Below, piece by piece: positions 44,956-53,961 of a stretch of DNA of 64,000 nt. The position numbers and the translations under genes are program-made. The DNA comes from Labilithrix sp. (GTDB lineage: Bacteria > Myxococcota_A > Polyangia > Polyangiales > Polyangiaceae): assembly GCA_019637175.1 (NCBI GenBank), contig JAHBWD010000049.1, positions 1 through 64,000 on the forward strand, read 5' to 3'. Each line of letters begins with the position of its first letter. Position 1 is the stretch's first letter. Below the pieces are notes generated by a model. That model was given only the letters and a program-made list of their open reading frames with translations. It was not told the origin of the DNA and ran no database searches.

Positions 44956-45768
44956 ATGCGCATCGCGCATCTTTCGGACGTTCACGTCCTCGCGCCACGG
45001 CCTTCTGCGATCGACATCGGCACGCGCTTCGTGAGCTTCGGCCGGGCCCTCGATCCCGCCGAGCGCTTGCGCAAGCTCGCGACCGGGCTCGGGCGCGCGC
45101 GCGAGGCCGACCACGTCGTGATCTCCGGCGATCTCACCGAGCTCGGCACGGCGGCGCAGCTCGAGACCTTCGCCGAGGCGCTCCACGACGCGCGCATCGA
45201 TCCGCGCCGGATCACCCTCGTGCCGGGTAATCACGACGCTTACACCGGAGGCGACGCGTGGTCGCGCGCGCTCGACGGTCCGCTCGCGGCGTTCCGCGAG
45301 GGCTCGGCCGAGCGCGGCGTGAAGATCGTCGAGCGCGACGGCGTCACGTTCGTTCCTCTCGACGTCTCGTGTCACCAGAACGTCTTGCGGGCCGCGGGCG
45401 AGCTATCGGATCTCGACATCGAGGCGCTCGATCGACGTCTCACCGATCTGGCGGGCCGCCCCGTGGTCGTCGTGTTGCACCACTCGCCGTTCGTCCACTC
45501 GACGTTCGCGTGGCAATGGCTCCACGGGCTCCGCGGGGCCGAGCGCCTCACGGACGTGCTCACGCGGCATCGGGAGGTGCACGTCCTGCACGGTCACCTG
45601 CACCATGACGTCGACCTCGCGCTGGGCGGCGGCCGCGTGCGCGTCTTCGGCGCCTCCGCGGTCGTCGACGCGCCGAAGGGCGAGTCTCGCGTGCGCTTCT
45701 ACGACGTGCGGAGCGGGATCCTCGAGAGCGTCGAAGCGCCGAGCGCGGAGCTCACGCTTGCGGCGTGA
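44956..45768 (+). CDS. Calcineurin-like metallophosphoesterase
   Basis: A 270-residue cytoplasmic phosphoesterase with the full metal-site set in order: HLSDVH (6-11), ISGDLTELG, PGNHDAY, VLHHSPFVHS and LHGHLHHDVDL. The fold is that of CpdA/Icc-like phosphodiesterases, which act on cyclic nucleotides or other phosphodiesters; cAMP is a possible substrate. The ribosome binding site GGAGGTG lies just upstream of ATG 44956. It is convergent with the phosphatase-fold gene at nine bases. Confidence 0.92.
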   Translation: MRIAHLSDVHVLAPRPSAIDIGTRFVSFGRALDPAERLRKLATGLGRAREADHVVISGDLTELGTAAQLETFAEALHDARIDPRRITLVPGNHDAYTGGDAWSRALDGPLAAFREGSAERGVKIVERDGVTFVPLDVSCHQNVLRAAGELSDLDIEALDRRLTDLAGRPVVVVLHHSPFVHSTFAWQWLHGLRGAERLTDVLTRHREVHVLHGHLHHDVDLALGGGRVRVFGASAVVDAPKGESRVRFYDVRSGILESVEAPSAELTLAA

Positions 45769-45777
45769 GCGAGCGAA

Positions 45778-46794
45778 TCAGAGCAGCTCGTCGAGGATCG
45801 TGCCCGTGACTTCGCGGTCTGGCGGCGCGAGACCCGCCGCCACGCGCAGCGTCGGCGCGACGTCGGCGAGATATCGCGGCGCGGACGAGCGCACTTGTCC
45901 GCGCGCGCGGATCGCGCCGCCACTCGCGATGAGCCACACGCGCGCAGACTCGGGCGCGTGCCCGCCGTGGCTGCCGAAGTCTCTCGCGCGTCCGTGGTCG
46001 GCGGTGACGAGGATGCTCGTGCGCTCGCCGCGCTCTCCCATGCGATCGACGAGGGCGACGAGCCGTCCGACGATCGCGTCGGCGCGGCCGAGCGCGGCGA
46101 GGTAGCCCTCGTAGTCGAGGTGGTGCGCGTACTCGTCGGTGTCGCCGAGACCGAGGAAGAAGACATCGGGGCGCTCGGCCTCGAACCACGCGAGCGCCGC
46201 GTCGGCGGTGAGGCGATCGGGGCGATAGTCGTCCGTTCCGGGCGAAGGGTCGATGCGCGGATCGCCGCTTCTCCCACACGACGCGACGATCTCGTCGGGC
46301 GATGCCGAGATGGCGCGACGCATCGTCTCCCACGAGGAGAACGCGCCGACCTTCGCGCCCGCGGCGCGCGCGTCGTCGAGCAACGTCGGCGTCTCCGTCG
46401 CCGGGCAGTGGTTGTCGGCGCAGCGGAGCGGCGCGCTGCCGGAGAAGATCTCCGTGTAGCCCGGCAGCGAGACGAAGTTCGGGCCCGTGGCCGCGATCGT
46501 GCCGCGGCCGGGCGCGCCGATCGCGGCGCCGCGCTCGGTCGCCAACCGCTGGAGGTTCGGCGCGAGATCGGCCGGCGTGCGCCCGTCGCGCTCACTGCCG
46601 ACGAAGATCTCCTGCCACCGAACCCCGTCGAGCACGACCAGCACGATCGGACCCGGGCGCACGCTCGGCGTGGGCCGAGCGTGCGCCGACTCGAGCGACC
46701 TCGCCGGAGGGGCGGGGCGCGCCGGCTCCTGGCTCTTCGAAGCACAGCTCACCACGAGGGCCGCGGCCAGCGCGGCCTTCCTCCAGTCGGCCAT
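45778..46794 (-). CDS. Alkaline-phosphatase-fold (sulfatase/phosphodiesterase-like) lipoprotein
   Basis: A 338-residue lipoprotein (VVSCASK lipobox). Metal and nucleophile motifs of the alkaline phosphatase superfamily are present: LVVLDGVRWQEIF, SLPGYTEIFSG (Thr nucleophile), LGDTDEYAHHLDY, VTADHGRARDF and HGGHAPE. It probably hydrolyses phosphate or sulfate mono- or diesters outside the inner membrane. ATG 46794 (MADWRKA) is chosen over 46809. The upstream spacer to 46955 has no recognised element. Confidence 0.82.
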   Translation of the reverse strand: MADWRKAALAAALVVSCASKSQEPARPAPPARSLESAHARPTPSVRPGPIVLVVLDGVRWQEIFVGSERDGRTPADLAPNLQRLATERGAAIGAPGRGTIAATGPNFVSLPGYTEIFSGSAPLRCADNHCPATETPTLLDDARAAGAKVGAFSSWETMRRAISASPDEIVASCGRSGDPRIDPSPGTDDYRPDRLTADAALAWFEAERPDVFFLGLGDTDEYAHHLDYEGYLAALGRADAIVGRLVALVDRMGERGERTSILVTADHGRARDFGSHGGHAPESARVWLIASGGAIRARGQVRSSAPRYLADVAPTLRVAAGLAPPDREVTGTILDELL

Positions 46795-46955
46795 GATTGC
46801 ACTATGCATGCGTCATGTGACGAGCGCGCGGAGAGACGGAGGCGCTCGTGCGAAAACGCCCGTGCAGCTCCGCCGTCACAAAGCACCTGCGGGGCCCGCG
46901 TCGTTCGCACGACACGGACCCCGCGGTTTGGATCGATGAATGTCTCGGCTGCGGA

Positions 46956-48428
46956 TCAGTTCGCGTCCCAGACGACCCAGCTGCCGGTCGTCGCCCACTT
47001 GTCGTTGGCGTCCTTGAACGCGCCCAGGTACGTCGCGGTGGCGTCGAAGAAGCCGTCGTTCGGCGGCGTCGCCGCGCCCTCGGTGAGCGAGGCCGCGGGT
47101 CCGAAGACGGGCGCCTTCGGATCGAAGCAGTTGATGCCCGGGTTCTTGTCGAAGAAGTTCGAGTTGCCCGCGAGCTTGAACCAGGCGATCTCGTCGAAGC
47201 CGTTGTCGTTGTCTTTGTTCGGCGCGGTCGCCTGATCTTCGGGGTAGGCGATGTTGTCGATCACGCCCGGGCCCATGGTGCCCCAGAAGAGTGAGCTCGT
47301 GAGCTTGATCGGCGGCTGGCCGGAGACGGGGTTGAGGAGCGCGGCGCTCGTGGCGCCGTCGCGGATGTCGAGGCTCGCCTCGAAGCCGCTGATGACGAGG
47401 TTCGCGTACGTGCCGCGGCTGTTCCGCCGGAGAAGAAGGCCGTACTGCGCGCTGTCGACGTCGGCGTTCTTCCCGCAGAGCGTGGCGTTGTACACCTGCG
47501 GCGCGGTGAACGGCTCGTTCGCCGATCCGTTGGCGTCGTTGTCGCTCTCGAAGCCGTTGTCTTCGCCGGGGTGCGTCGGATCCTGCTGGAGGACGAGGAA
47601 TTGGAGGCGGCCCTGATAGCCGTTGTCGAAGTCGAAACCGTCGTCCTGGTTGTGCTGGCAGACGAGGTGATGCGCGTCGACCGTGCCGCCGAAGAATTCG
47701 AAGCAGTCGTCGAGCGCCTTGCGAACCTGGATGTGATCGACCTTCGTGCCGCGGCCGACGCCGGCGAGCGTGAGGCCGTTGACCTCGTTGTCGGGGCTGA
47801 GGATGACGCCCGCGTACTCGATGCGGATGTAGCGGAGGATGCCGCTGTCGTCCTGGGCATCGGTGCCGCCGTACTCGGTGCCGGGCCCGTTGCCCGTCTT
47901 GAGGATGCCCTCGACGTTGCCTTTGCCGCCGGGGATGTTGATCGGCGCCCTGCCGAGCACGATGACGCCGCCCCAGTCGCCGGCGCGACGCGCGCCGGGC
48001 GCCGCTTGGCTGGTGAAGACGATGGGCTCGTCGGCCGTGCCCTCGGCGATGATCTTCGCGCCCGGCTCGACGAGCAGGATGGCCTTCGACGCGGCCTCAC
48101 CCTTGAGGGTCGTGCCCTTCTCGATCGTGAGGGTCACGCCGGACTTCACGCTCACGAGCCCCTTGAGGAGGTAGTCTTTCGCGTTCGGCAGCGTGCGCGA
48201 GGCCGTGATGTCGCCCGAGAGCTCTTCGACTTGCTTGGGGCTCGTCGGGTTCCCGCTCGACTGGCCGCTCGACTGCCCGCTCGACTGGCCGCTCGACTGC
48301 CCGCTCGAGCCGCCCGGCTGGCCGCCGGACGATCCGCCGAGGTTACCGTCGTCGCTGCAGGCAACGACGCCCACGGCGGCCGCGCCGAGGATCCAAGTGA
48401 GAAGCACCAGACCGCTACGTCTCGACAT
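46956..48428 (-). CDS. Parallel-beta-helix lipoprotein, last gene of TonB operon
   Basis: A 490-residue lipoprotein (VVACSDD lipobox) with a Ser/Gly/Gln repeat linker (about 30-60). The mature part has right-handed beta-helix features: LKGLVSVKSGVTLTIEKGTTL, AGAKIIAEGTADEPIVFTSQ, WGGVIVLGRAPI, then Asp/Asn-rich turns such as CQHNQDDGFDFDNGY and DNGFESDNDANG, which may bind calcium. It lies 132 bases downstream of the TonB-dependent receptor with its own AAGGAG. By analogy with surface lipoprotein/receptor pairs it may capture the substrate for the receptor (inference). Confidence 0.82.
   Translation of the reverse strand: MSRRSGLVLLTWILGAAAVGVVACSDDGNLGGSSGGQPGGSSGQSSGQSSGQSSGQSSGNPTSPKQVEELSGDITASRTLPNAKDYLLKGLVSVKSGVTLTIEKGTTLKGEAASKAILLVEPGAKIIAEGTADEPIVFTSQAAPGARRAGDWGGVIVLGRAPINIPGGKGNVEGILKTGNGPGTEYGGTDAQDDSGILRYIRIEYAGVILSPDNEVNGLTLAGVGRGTKVDHIQVRKALDDCFEFFGGTVDAHHLVCQHNQDDGFDFDNGYQGRLQFLVLQQDPTHPGEDNGFESDNDANGSANEPFTAPQVYNATLCGKNADVDSAQYGLLLRRNSRGTYANLVISGFEASLDIRDGATSAALLNPVSGQPPIKLTSSLFWGTMGPGVIDNIAYPEDQATAPNKDNDNGFDEIAWFKLAGNSNFFDKNPGINCFDPKAPVFGPAASLTEGAATPPNDGFFDATATYLGAFKDANDKWATTGSWVVWDAN
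48253..48308. repeat. 12-base tandem repeat (Ser-Ser-Gly-Gln linker)
   Basis: Four near-perfect copies of CCGCTCGACTGG/C (48253-48300) plus a partial fifth, encoding SGQS units in the lipoprotein linker. The array could change length by slippage without shifting frame. Confidence 0.85.
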
Positions 48429-48560
48429 GCGAAAGCTCCTTTGTTGCGCGGCGCCGCGGGCGCCACACGCGGTCCTCTATTTGCCCGAGCGGTGTGTCCG
48501 CCGAGAGGCGATCGACGAACGTTTCGAGGGCTTGTTCGTTACGAATGGGTGCCGGCGCGA

Positions 48561-51446
48561 TCAGTTGCGATACGTCGCCATGAGCCAGAACGTGCTTCCG
48601 ACGAGATAGCGGTTGGTGATGAAGTCGCCGTCTTGACCCTGTGTGAAGCGCACCGGCGCGTTGAGCACGTTCTCGATCGTGGCCTTGAGGTCGAAGTGCT
48701 CGCCGAGCCCCTGCGCGACGCTCAGGTCGACGAGGTTGCGCGGCTGCTCGTACACGTCGGGGATGCCGTTCTGCCCGACCTGCGAGATGCGCGCGCCGCT
48801 CACGTTGTAGAGGATGCGCGCGCGCGTATTGGACTTCTCGTGGTTCCAGTCGAGCGCGAGGTTGAGGACGTACGGCGACTGCCCCGCGAGCGGACGAGAC
48901 TTCGACGTCTGGATGCCGCCGGCCTCGGGATCGAGCTCGACGTGCGAGTAGACGACCGTGACGTTGGTGAGGATCGAGAGCTCCTTGAGGCGGCTGCTCA
49001 AGAAGTCGAGGCTCTTGCGTGCCTCGAGCTCGACGCCGGTGTTCACCGCGCCCTGCGCGTTCTGGTACGAGACGACGCCGCGGCTCGTCGGGATGATCGT
49101 CGTCTCGATGGGCTTGTCGAAGCGCTTGTGGAAGACGCTCACGGCGAGCACCTCGCCCACGCGCGGGAACATCTCCCAGCGCGCGTCGAAGTTCGCGATG
49201 CGCGTGCGATCGAGGTTCGGATTTCCCAGGATCTCGCGCGCGCCGAAGAAGTCGCTGAAGATGAAGGGCGCGAGCTCGCGGAGCTGGGGGCGCGCGACCG
49301 TCGCCGTCGCCGAGAAGCGGAGGTTTTGCTCCGACGTCAGCTTGTAGATGATGTTCCCCGACGGCAGCATGTCGGTCTTCGCGAGGCTCGAGGAGACGCG
49401 CTGCGCGTCGGCGCCGAAGGGATCGAACGAGTCGAGGCTCTGCCGCGCCACCTCGATGCGCTGCCCGACGACGACGCGGAGCTTCGAGCTCAGCGCGACG
49501 TCGGTCATCATGTAGGGCGCGTAGACGTTGTACTGCGCGGCGTAGGCGTCGGTCGGGCTCGTCCACTCTTCGAGCTCGAGGACCGGGCCGACGTTGTCGT
49601 CGGTGAACAGCTCGCCCGGCGGCCGGCGGAACAGCGCGTTGTCGGCCTGCGGGTTGCGGAGGAACCGGAAGCGGCGCGAGTTGAAGCTTCGCCCGCGCAG
49701 CGTCACCATCGCGCCGAGCTTCAGCTTCGTCGCGTTCTCGCCCTTGTTGAGCGGCTGCGTCCAGTCGAGGCTGCCCGAGCGCGTCGTCTCGCCCTGCGCG
49801 GCGTAGAAGTGCTGCCCGCTCTGGGTGCTCTCGCGGAACGAACGCCCGAGCACCGGATCGTCGACGTACACCGTCTCGCGCAGATCGGGATCGTTCAGCG
49901 TCGCGCGCGCGTAGAGCGCCGTCCACGCGATCTCCATGTTGTTCAAGCCGCGAAAGCGGTGATCGCCGCGGAGCTGCCCGTAGGCGAGCGCGCGGTTCAC
50001 GAAGCGTAGGCGCTCGTCGAAGATCTCCGTCTGCTGTTCGTCGTTCGTGCCGGTGATGATGCGCCCCTCCTTCTCGCCGTTGCGGCTGTAGAGGCCCGTG
50101 AGCGCGACTTTGTGATCGTTGTCGAACGCGTAGCTGACGGTGCCGAGGCCGCTCCATGTCACGGTGTCGGTGCCGGTCTGGGCCCGGTAGTCGTTGAAGC
50201 GAACGAGCTGCCCGGTGTTCGCGGGACCGAGGCCGTACGTCCGGATGATCTCGTCGTTCCGGTTCTGGAAGCGACGCGTGTACGTGAAGCCGCCCATGTA
50301 GCCGAGCACGCGCCCGCCGCCGAGCTTGAACGAGTCGCCGATGACCGCGCTCATGTTGCCGTTGGGCAGGTTCGTCGTGCGCGTCGTCTCCATCGGTCCG
50401 TTGATCGCGCGCCCGACGTCGGTGATCCGCGGGTTCAGGGTGCCGTCGGGCAAGAGGCGGGTCACGCGCTCCGGCGGCACCTCGGCGGGGAGCCTGCGCG
50501 TCCCGTCGTCGATGCCGAGCCAGTCGAGGCCGCCGCCGGCGTACGAGAGCCGCTTCTGGAACGTCGACTCGCTGTTCGCGCCCAGGCCGACGGAGGCCTG
50601 GAACAGGAACTTGTTCGGCATGTCGCGCGTGTGGATGTTGAGCGAGCCGCCGGCGAAGTCGCCGGGCATGTCCGGCGTGAACGTCTTCGAAACCGTGAGA
50701 TCGCTGAGCACGAGCGACGGGAACATGTCGAGCGGGACGGCCTGGCGATCCGGCTCCGGGCTCGGCAGCGGCGAGCCGTTCAAGAGCGAGTTCGTGTACC
50801 GATCGCCGAGGCCGCGGATGAAGATGTAGCGCCCGTCGACGACGGTGGTGCCGGTCACGCGCTTGACCGCGTCGGCCGCGTTGCGGTCGGGCGTCTTCGC
50901 GATGTCGGCCGCGCCGATCGAGTCCGACGCCTGCGCCGCGTTCTTGCGGAGAAAGAGCTGCGTCGCCGCGCTCGCGCGCTCGACCTCCGCCTCGACGGCG
51001 GTCACCTCTTCGACCGCCGTCTCGTCGCCCTCGAGCGAGACGTCGATCTTCGTGAGCCTGCCCGCGACGATCCGGACGTTCTTCACGCGCGCCGGGCGAT
51101 GAAGCTCGTATTGCACGCGGAGCTGATACGTCCCGGGAGGGAGCTCGATGCGGTAGCGGCCTTCGACGTCGGTGGCCCCGTAGTCCTTGCGGCCGATGAC
51201 GGTCACGAGCGCCTCGAGCAGCGACTCGTTGTCTCTCCGGCTCCTCACGACGCCCCACACCGCGCCCTTGCCGCGGGGCGGAGGCCGCGTCGGATCGGGC
51301 GTCTCCTCGACGGGCGCCTCGACGACGGTGTCGCTCTCGACGACGGGAGCCTCTTCCGGCGGGTCTTGCGCGCGCGCGACGCGCGGTGCGCACACGAGGA
51401 GGCCGAGTACGACCTGACTGAGGATGGACGAATACCTTGCACGCAT
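48561..51446 (-). CDS. TonB-dependent outer-membrane receptor
   Basis: A 961-residue outer-membrane transporter. After a signal peptide (cut near ARAQ) and an acidic Pro-rich stretch, residues about 62-150 form a carboxypeptidase-regulatory-like domain (GVVRSRRDNESLLEALVTV to IVAGRLTKIDVSL). The plug follows (SIGAADIAKTPDRNAADAVKR, IFIRGLGDRYTNSLLNGSPL), then a 22-strand barrel ending FWLMATYRN. LGDRYTNSLLNG is typical of receptors with proteinaceous or carbohydrate ligands rather than siderophores. It is co-directional with its own TonB and ExbB/D genes. GGAGAG precedes ATG 51446. The substrate is unknown. Confidence 0.92.
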   Translation of the reverse strand: MRARYSSILSQVVLGLLVCAPRVARAQDPPEEAPVVESDTVVEAPVEETPDPTRPPPRGKGAVWGVVRSRRDNESLLEALVTVIGRKDYGATDVEGRYRIELPPGTYQLRVQYELHRPARVKNVRIVAGRLTKIDVSLEGDETAVEEVTAVEAEVERASAATQLFLRKNAAQASDSIGAADIAKTPDRNAADAVKRVTGTTVVDGRYIFIRGLGDRYTNSLLNGSPLPSPEPDRQAVPLDMFPSLVLSDLTVSKTFTPDMPGDFAGGSLNIHTRDMPNKFLFQASVGLGANSESTFQKRLSYAGGGLDWLGIDDGTRRLPAEVPPERVTRLLPDGTLNPRITDVGRAINGPMETTRTTNLPNGNMSAVIGDSFKLGGGRVLGYMGGFTYTRRFQNRNDEIIRTYGLGPANTGQLVRFNDYRAQTGTDTVTWSGLGTVSYAFDNDHKVALTGLYSRNGEKEGRIITGTNDEQQTEIFDERLRFVNRALAYGQLRGDHRFRGLNNMEIAWTALYARATLNDPDLRETVYVDDPVLGRSFRESTQSGQHFYAAQGETTRSGSLDWTQPLNKGENATKLKLGAMVTLRGRSFNSRRFRFLRNPQADNALFRRPPGELFTDDNVGPVLELEEWTSPTDAYAAQYNVYAPYMMTDVALSSKLRVVVGQRIEVARQSLDSFDPFGADAQRVSSSLAKTDMLPSGNIIYKLTSEQNLRFSATATVARPQLRELAPFIFSDFFGAREILGNPNLDRTRIANFDARWEMFPRVGEVLAVSVFHKRFDKPIETTIIPTSRGVVSYQNAQGAVNTGVELEARKSLDFLSSRLKELSILTNVTVVYSHVELDPEAGGIQTSKSRPLAGQSPYVLNLALDWNHEKSNTRARILYNVSGARISQVGQNGIPDVYEQPRNLVDLSVAQGLGEHFDLKATIENVLNAPVRFTQGQDGDFITNRYLVGSTFWLMATYRN

Positions 51447-51494
51447 CGAAGTGCGCTCTCCAAGAAGACGAAGCTGCTTCGTTCCGCTCGTTGC

Positions 51495-51926
51495 TTACTT
51501 GACGACCTTGTGGGTCAAGATCGCGATCGTCTTGGCGCCTCCCTGGCGCGCGAGATCCATGGCCTCCACCGTGATCGCGTACGGCGCGTCGTCGGCGGCG
51601 TCGAAGTAGACGACCTTGTCGGACCGCGCGGCCATGACGCGCGAGATCTTGTCCTTGAGCTCGGCCTTCTCGAGCCCGGTGCCGTTGATCGCGAGCGCGC
51701 CGTCCGTCTTCACGGTCAAGACGACGCTCTTGTTCTCGCTCGGCGGCTCGGCGGTCTTGGCCTCCTGCTTGGGGAGCTGGAGCCAGAACTGCTTGGCGAG
51801 CAGCGGCGTCACGACCATGAAGATGATGAGGAGGACGAGCACGACGTCGACGAGCGGCGTCACGTTCATCTGCGGCACGGCGCGGTTCTTCTTCCCGCGC
51901 GCCCCGGCTCCGATGGCCATACCCAT
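51495..51926 (-). CDS. exbD: ExbD-type proton-channel protein (second copy)
   Basis: A 143-residue inner-membrane protein: a short N-terminal tail, one helix with the proton-relaying Asp (QMNVTPLVDVVLVLLIIFMV) and a periplasmic domain. It starts one base after the upstream exbD stop. Two ExbD proteins per system are known in some bacteria and may form heteromeric motors. It is directly upstream of the receptor gene (48-base spacer). Confidence 0.93.
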   Translation of the reverse strand: MGMAIGAGARGKKNRAVPQMNVTPLVDVVLVLLIIFMVVTPLLAKQFWLQLPKQEAKTAEPPSENKSVVLTVKTDGALAINGTGLEKAELKDKISRVMAARSDKVVYFDAADDAPYAITVEAMDLARQGGAKTIAILTHKVVK

Positions 51927-51927
51927 G

Positions 51928-52398
51928 TCAGTTCTCCGCCGGCTTCTCTTCGTTGTCGGGCTGCTCGTCGTTCGAGCCCCCGCGCTGGCTCACCTGGAGC
52001 GACACGCCCGAGAAGCCCGCGTTCTGCACGATCGCGAACACGTCGCGCACCTTCTGGTAGCCGACCGAGCCGTCGCCCTTGAGGACGACGCGACGATCGG
52101 GCTCGTGCGCGTGGATGCTCGCGAGGTGCGCGGGCAGAGCGTCGGCAGGCATCGGCGTCTTCTCGAGGTAGATCGTCCCGCTCTGCGCGACGGTCACCGT
52201 GATGGGATCGAGCTTGCTCTTCTGGTTCTTGTCCGGCTGGAGGATCGCGGGGAGCTCGACGCGCTCCCCGTGCTCGAGCGCGGGCGCGATGACCATGAAG
52301 ATGATGAGGAGCACCAAGACGACGTCGACCAGAGGCGTGACGTTGATGTCCGGCGCGCTATGCTGCCTTTTCGAAGCGGCCCGAATCGCGATCGCCAT
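51928..52398 (-). CDS. exbD: ExbD-type proton-channel protein (first copy)
   Basis: A 156-residue protein with the same opening motif (DINVTPLVDVVLVLLIIFMV) as its neighbour and a different periplasmic domain and Asn/Glu-rich tail. The start overlaps the exbB 3' end by 41 bases; GGTGGAG eight bases upstream of ATG 52398 supports it. The two copies are alike in the membrane helix but diverge outside, suggesting distinct contacts. Confidence 0.93.
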   Translation of the reverse strand: MAIAIRAASKRQHSAPDINVTPLVDVVLVLLIIFMVIAPALEHGERVELPAILQPDKNQKSKLDPITVTVAQSGTIYLEKTPMPADALPAHLASIHAHEPDRRVVLKGDGSVGYQKVRDVFAIVQNAGFSGVSLQVSQRGGSNDEQPDNEEKPAEN

Positions 52399-53047
52399 GG
52401 GTGTTCTCCACCTCGTCGAGCAGCTCGCCGGTGCGGCGCGCGAGCTCGGTCTCGACGGCGTTGATCTTGTTGTTCAGCTGGTTGAAGAAGAGAACCGCGG
52501 GGATCGCGACCATGAGGCCGAGCGCGGTCTCGACGAGCGCCTCCGCGATGCCGGCGGAGACGGCGCCGAGGCCGCCGGAGCCGGTCGTCGCGATCCCCTG
52601 GAACGCCGTGATGATGCCGACGACGGTGCCGAGGAGGCCGACGAACGGCGCCACGGATCCGACGGACGCGAGCACGCCCATGCCGCGGCGGAGCTCTTCA
52701 CCGACCTGCTCCTTCTGTCGCTCGGCCTCGCGGCGGGCGATCTCGACGGCGGAGACGTTCTTCTCGTCGTGCGAGGAGAGCTTCGCGAGGATCGGGCCGA
52801 CGAGGCGCGCGAAGGGCGACGCCTGGTGGGAGCCCGCGAGATCCGCCGCCTTCGCGTACTGCACGCCCTCGAGGAGCGGGACGACCGCGCGGAGGAACTT
52901 CTTGGTGACGCCCTTCGCGCGGAAGAGCGCGATGTGCCTTTCCACCACGACCGCGAGGCACATGGTCGCCATCAGGAGCAGGAGCGAGGCGATGACCTTG
53001 CTCAGCGGCCCCATGCTGGCCCAGATGTGGAGAGGACTGAACGACAT
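52358..53047 (-). CDS. exbB: ExbB/TolQ-type proton-channel protein
   Basis: A 229-residue inner-membrane channel that uses the proton gradient to energise TonB. Three membrane segments are visible: ASLLLLMATMCLAVVVERHI, the LASVGSVAPFVGLLGTVVGII helix and VETALGLMVAIPAVLFFNQL. The conserved GLLGTVxGI and the Thr/Glu-lined third helix are present. The start is ATG 53047 (MSFSPLHIWA). It overlaps exbD by 41 bases, so the subunits are made together. Confidence 0.93.
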   Translation of the reverse strand: MSFSPLHIWASMGPLSKVIASLLLLMATMCLAVVVERHIALFRAKGVTKKFLRAVVPLLEGVQYAKAADLAGSHQASPFARLVGPILAKLSSHDEKNVSAVEIARREAERQKEQVGEELRRGMGVLASVGSVAPFVGLLGTVVGIITAFQGIATTGSGGLGAVSAGIAEALVETALGLMVAIPAVLFFNQLNNKINAVETELARRTGELLDEVENTHGDRDSGRFEKAA

Positions 53048-53070
53048 GAGGATGCTCCTTCGAGGTTGAC

Positions 53071-53820
53071 TCAGGTGTGCTTGAGACGAAACGGGATCTT
53101 GACCATGCGCACCATGCGCACCGCGCGGCCGTCGAGCGTCGCGGGCTCGAAGCGCCACGCCTTGACGGCGGCGAGAACGACCTCGTCGAAGAGGGGATGT
53201 CCCTTGACGATCTTCAGCTCCTCGACGAGCCCGGACTCGGAGACGACGAACTTCACGACGACGAGCGCCTCGATGCCTTGCTTGCGCGCGTCGTCCGGGT
53301 ACGCGGGCATCGCCTTGACGACGGGAACCGGAGGCGTCGACACCTCCGCCACTTGAAGCGGCGGCTCGGGCGGAGGAGGGGGCGCGGGAGGCGCGGTCTC
53401 GACCGGCTTCGGCGCGACCGGACCGGTGCCCGTGCCTCCGGCCACGCCGTTCGGATCGCCGACGGGCCCTTCGGCCTTCGCGTTGTTGGGATCGCCCTCT
53501 TCGGGCGGACCGCTGGGAAGCTCGGAGGGAGGCGCGTCGCGCTTGCTGCCTTGGGCGGGCTGCTGCACGCCGACCTTCGGCGCGGGAGGCGGCGGGGGAG
53601 GCGGCGGCGGGGGAGGAGGCGTCGCCTTGACCGGCTCCGGGGGGACGAACTTCACGTCCACCTCCTCTTCGAACACCTGCTTCTTGATCTGGCCGCCGAA
53701 GACGACGCCGACGGCGAGCATCGTCGCCATCACGACCAGCGCCGCGACGTACGACCCAGCGAGCCGCTTGGCGCGTCCCGCGTCTCGATCTTCTCCTCGG
53801 CCCCAGTCGTGAAGCGACAC
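53071..53820 (-). CDS. tonB: TonB energy-transducing protein
   Basis: A 249-residue periplasm-spanning protein and the first gene of the operon. One N-terminal helix (GSYVAALVVMATMLAVGVVF) anchors it. A Pro-rich rod follows, with an unbroken run of 12 Pro near residue 70, then a Gly/Asn/Pro stretch and a second Pro cluster. The C-terminal domain (AMPAYPDDARKQGIEALVVVKFVV to KAWRFEPATLDGRAVRMV) is the TonB fold, including YP and the family's RxxxxxG. GTG 53820 is the start; the ribosome binding site is weak. Confidence 0.93.
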   Translation of the reverse strand: MSLHDWGRGEDRDAGRAKRLAGSYVAALVVMATMLAVGVVFGGQIKKQVFEEEVDVKFVPPEPVKATPPPPPPPPPPPPAPKVGVQQPAQGSKRDAPPSELPSGPPEEGDPNNAKAEGPVGDPNGVAGGTGTGPVAPKPVETAPPAPPPPPEPPLQVAEVSTPPVPVVKAMPAYPDDARKQGIEALVVVKFVVSESGLVEELKIVKGHPLFDEVVLAAVKAWRFEPATLDGRAVRMVRMVKIPFRLKHT

Positions 53821-53961
53821 GACTGGTTTTTACGGGAGCAGTGTGGCGAGTCGGTGACGATTCAGGAAACGTTCCGGTAACGCACGTGAGGCAAACGGCG
53901 AGTCCGTTCTGTTGCGGAGATGTTTCGACGCGACGTCGCGAACGGCGGCTCAATCGTAGGG

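Noticed and set aside
41488..45375. 1295-codon open frame antisense to the lysyl-oxidase-like and monooxygenase genes
   Set aside because: Composition is Arg/Ala/Asp-biased without motifs, and both plus-strand genes are well supported.
48429..48560. Plausible-looking peptide frame in the spacer between receptor and beta-helix lipoprotein
   Set aside because: No start codon with a ribosome binding site, codon usage unlike the neighbours, and the frame is only an extension of a receptor shadow frame.
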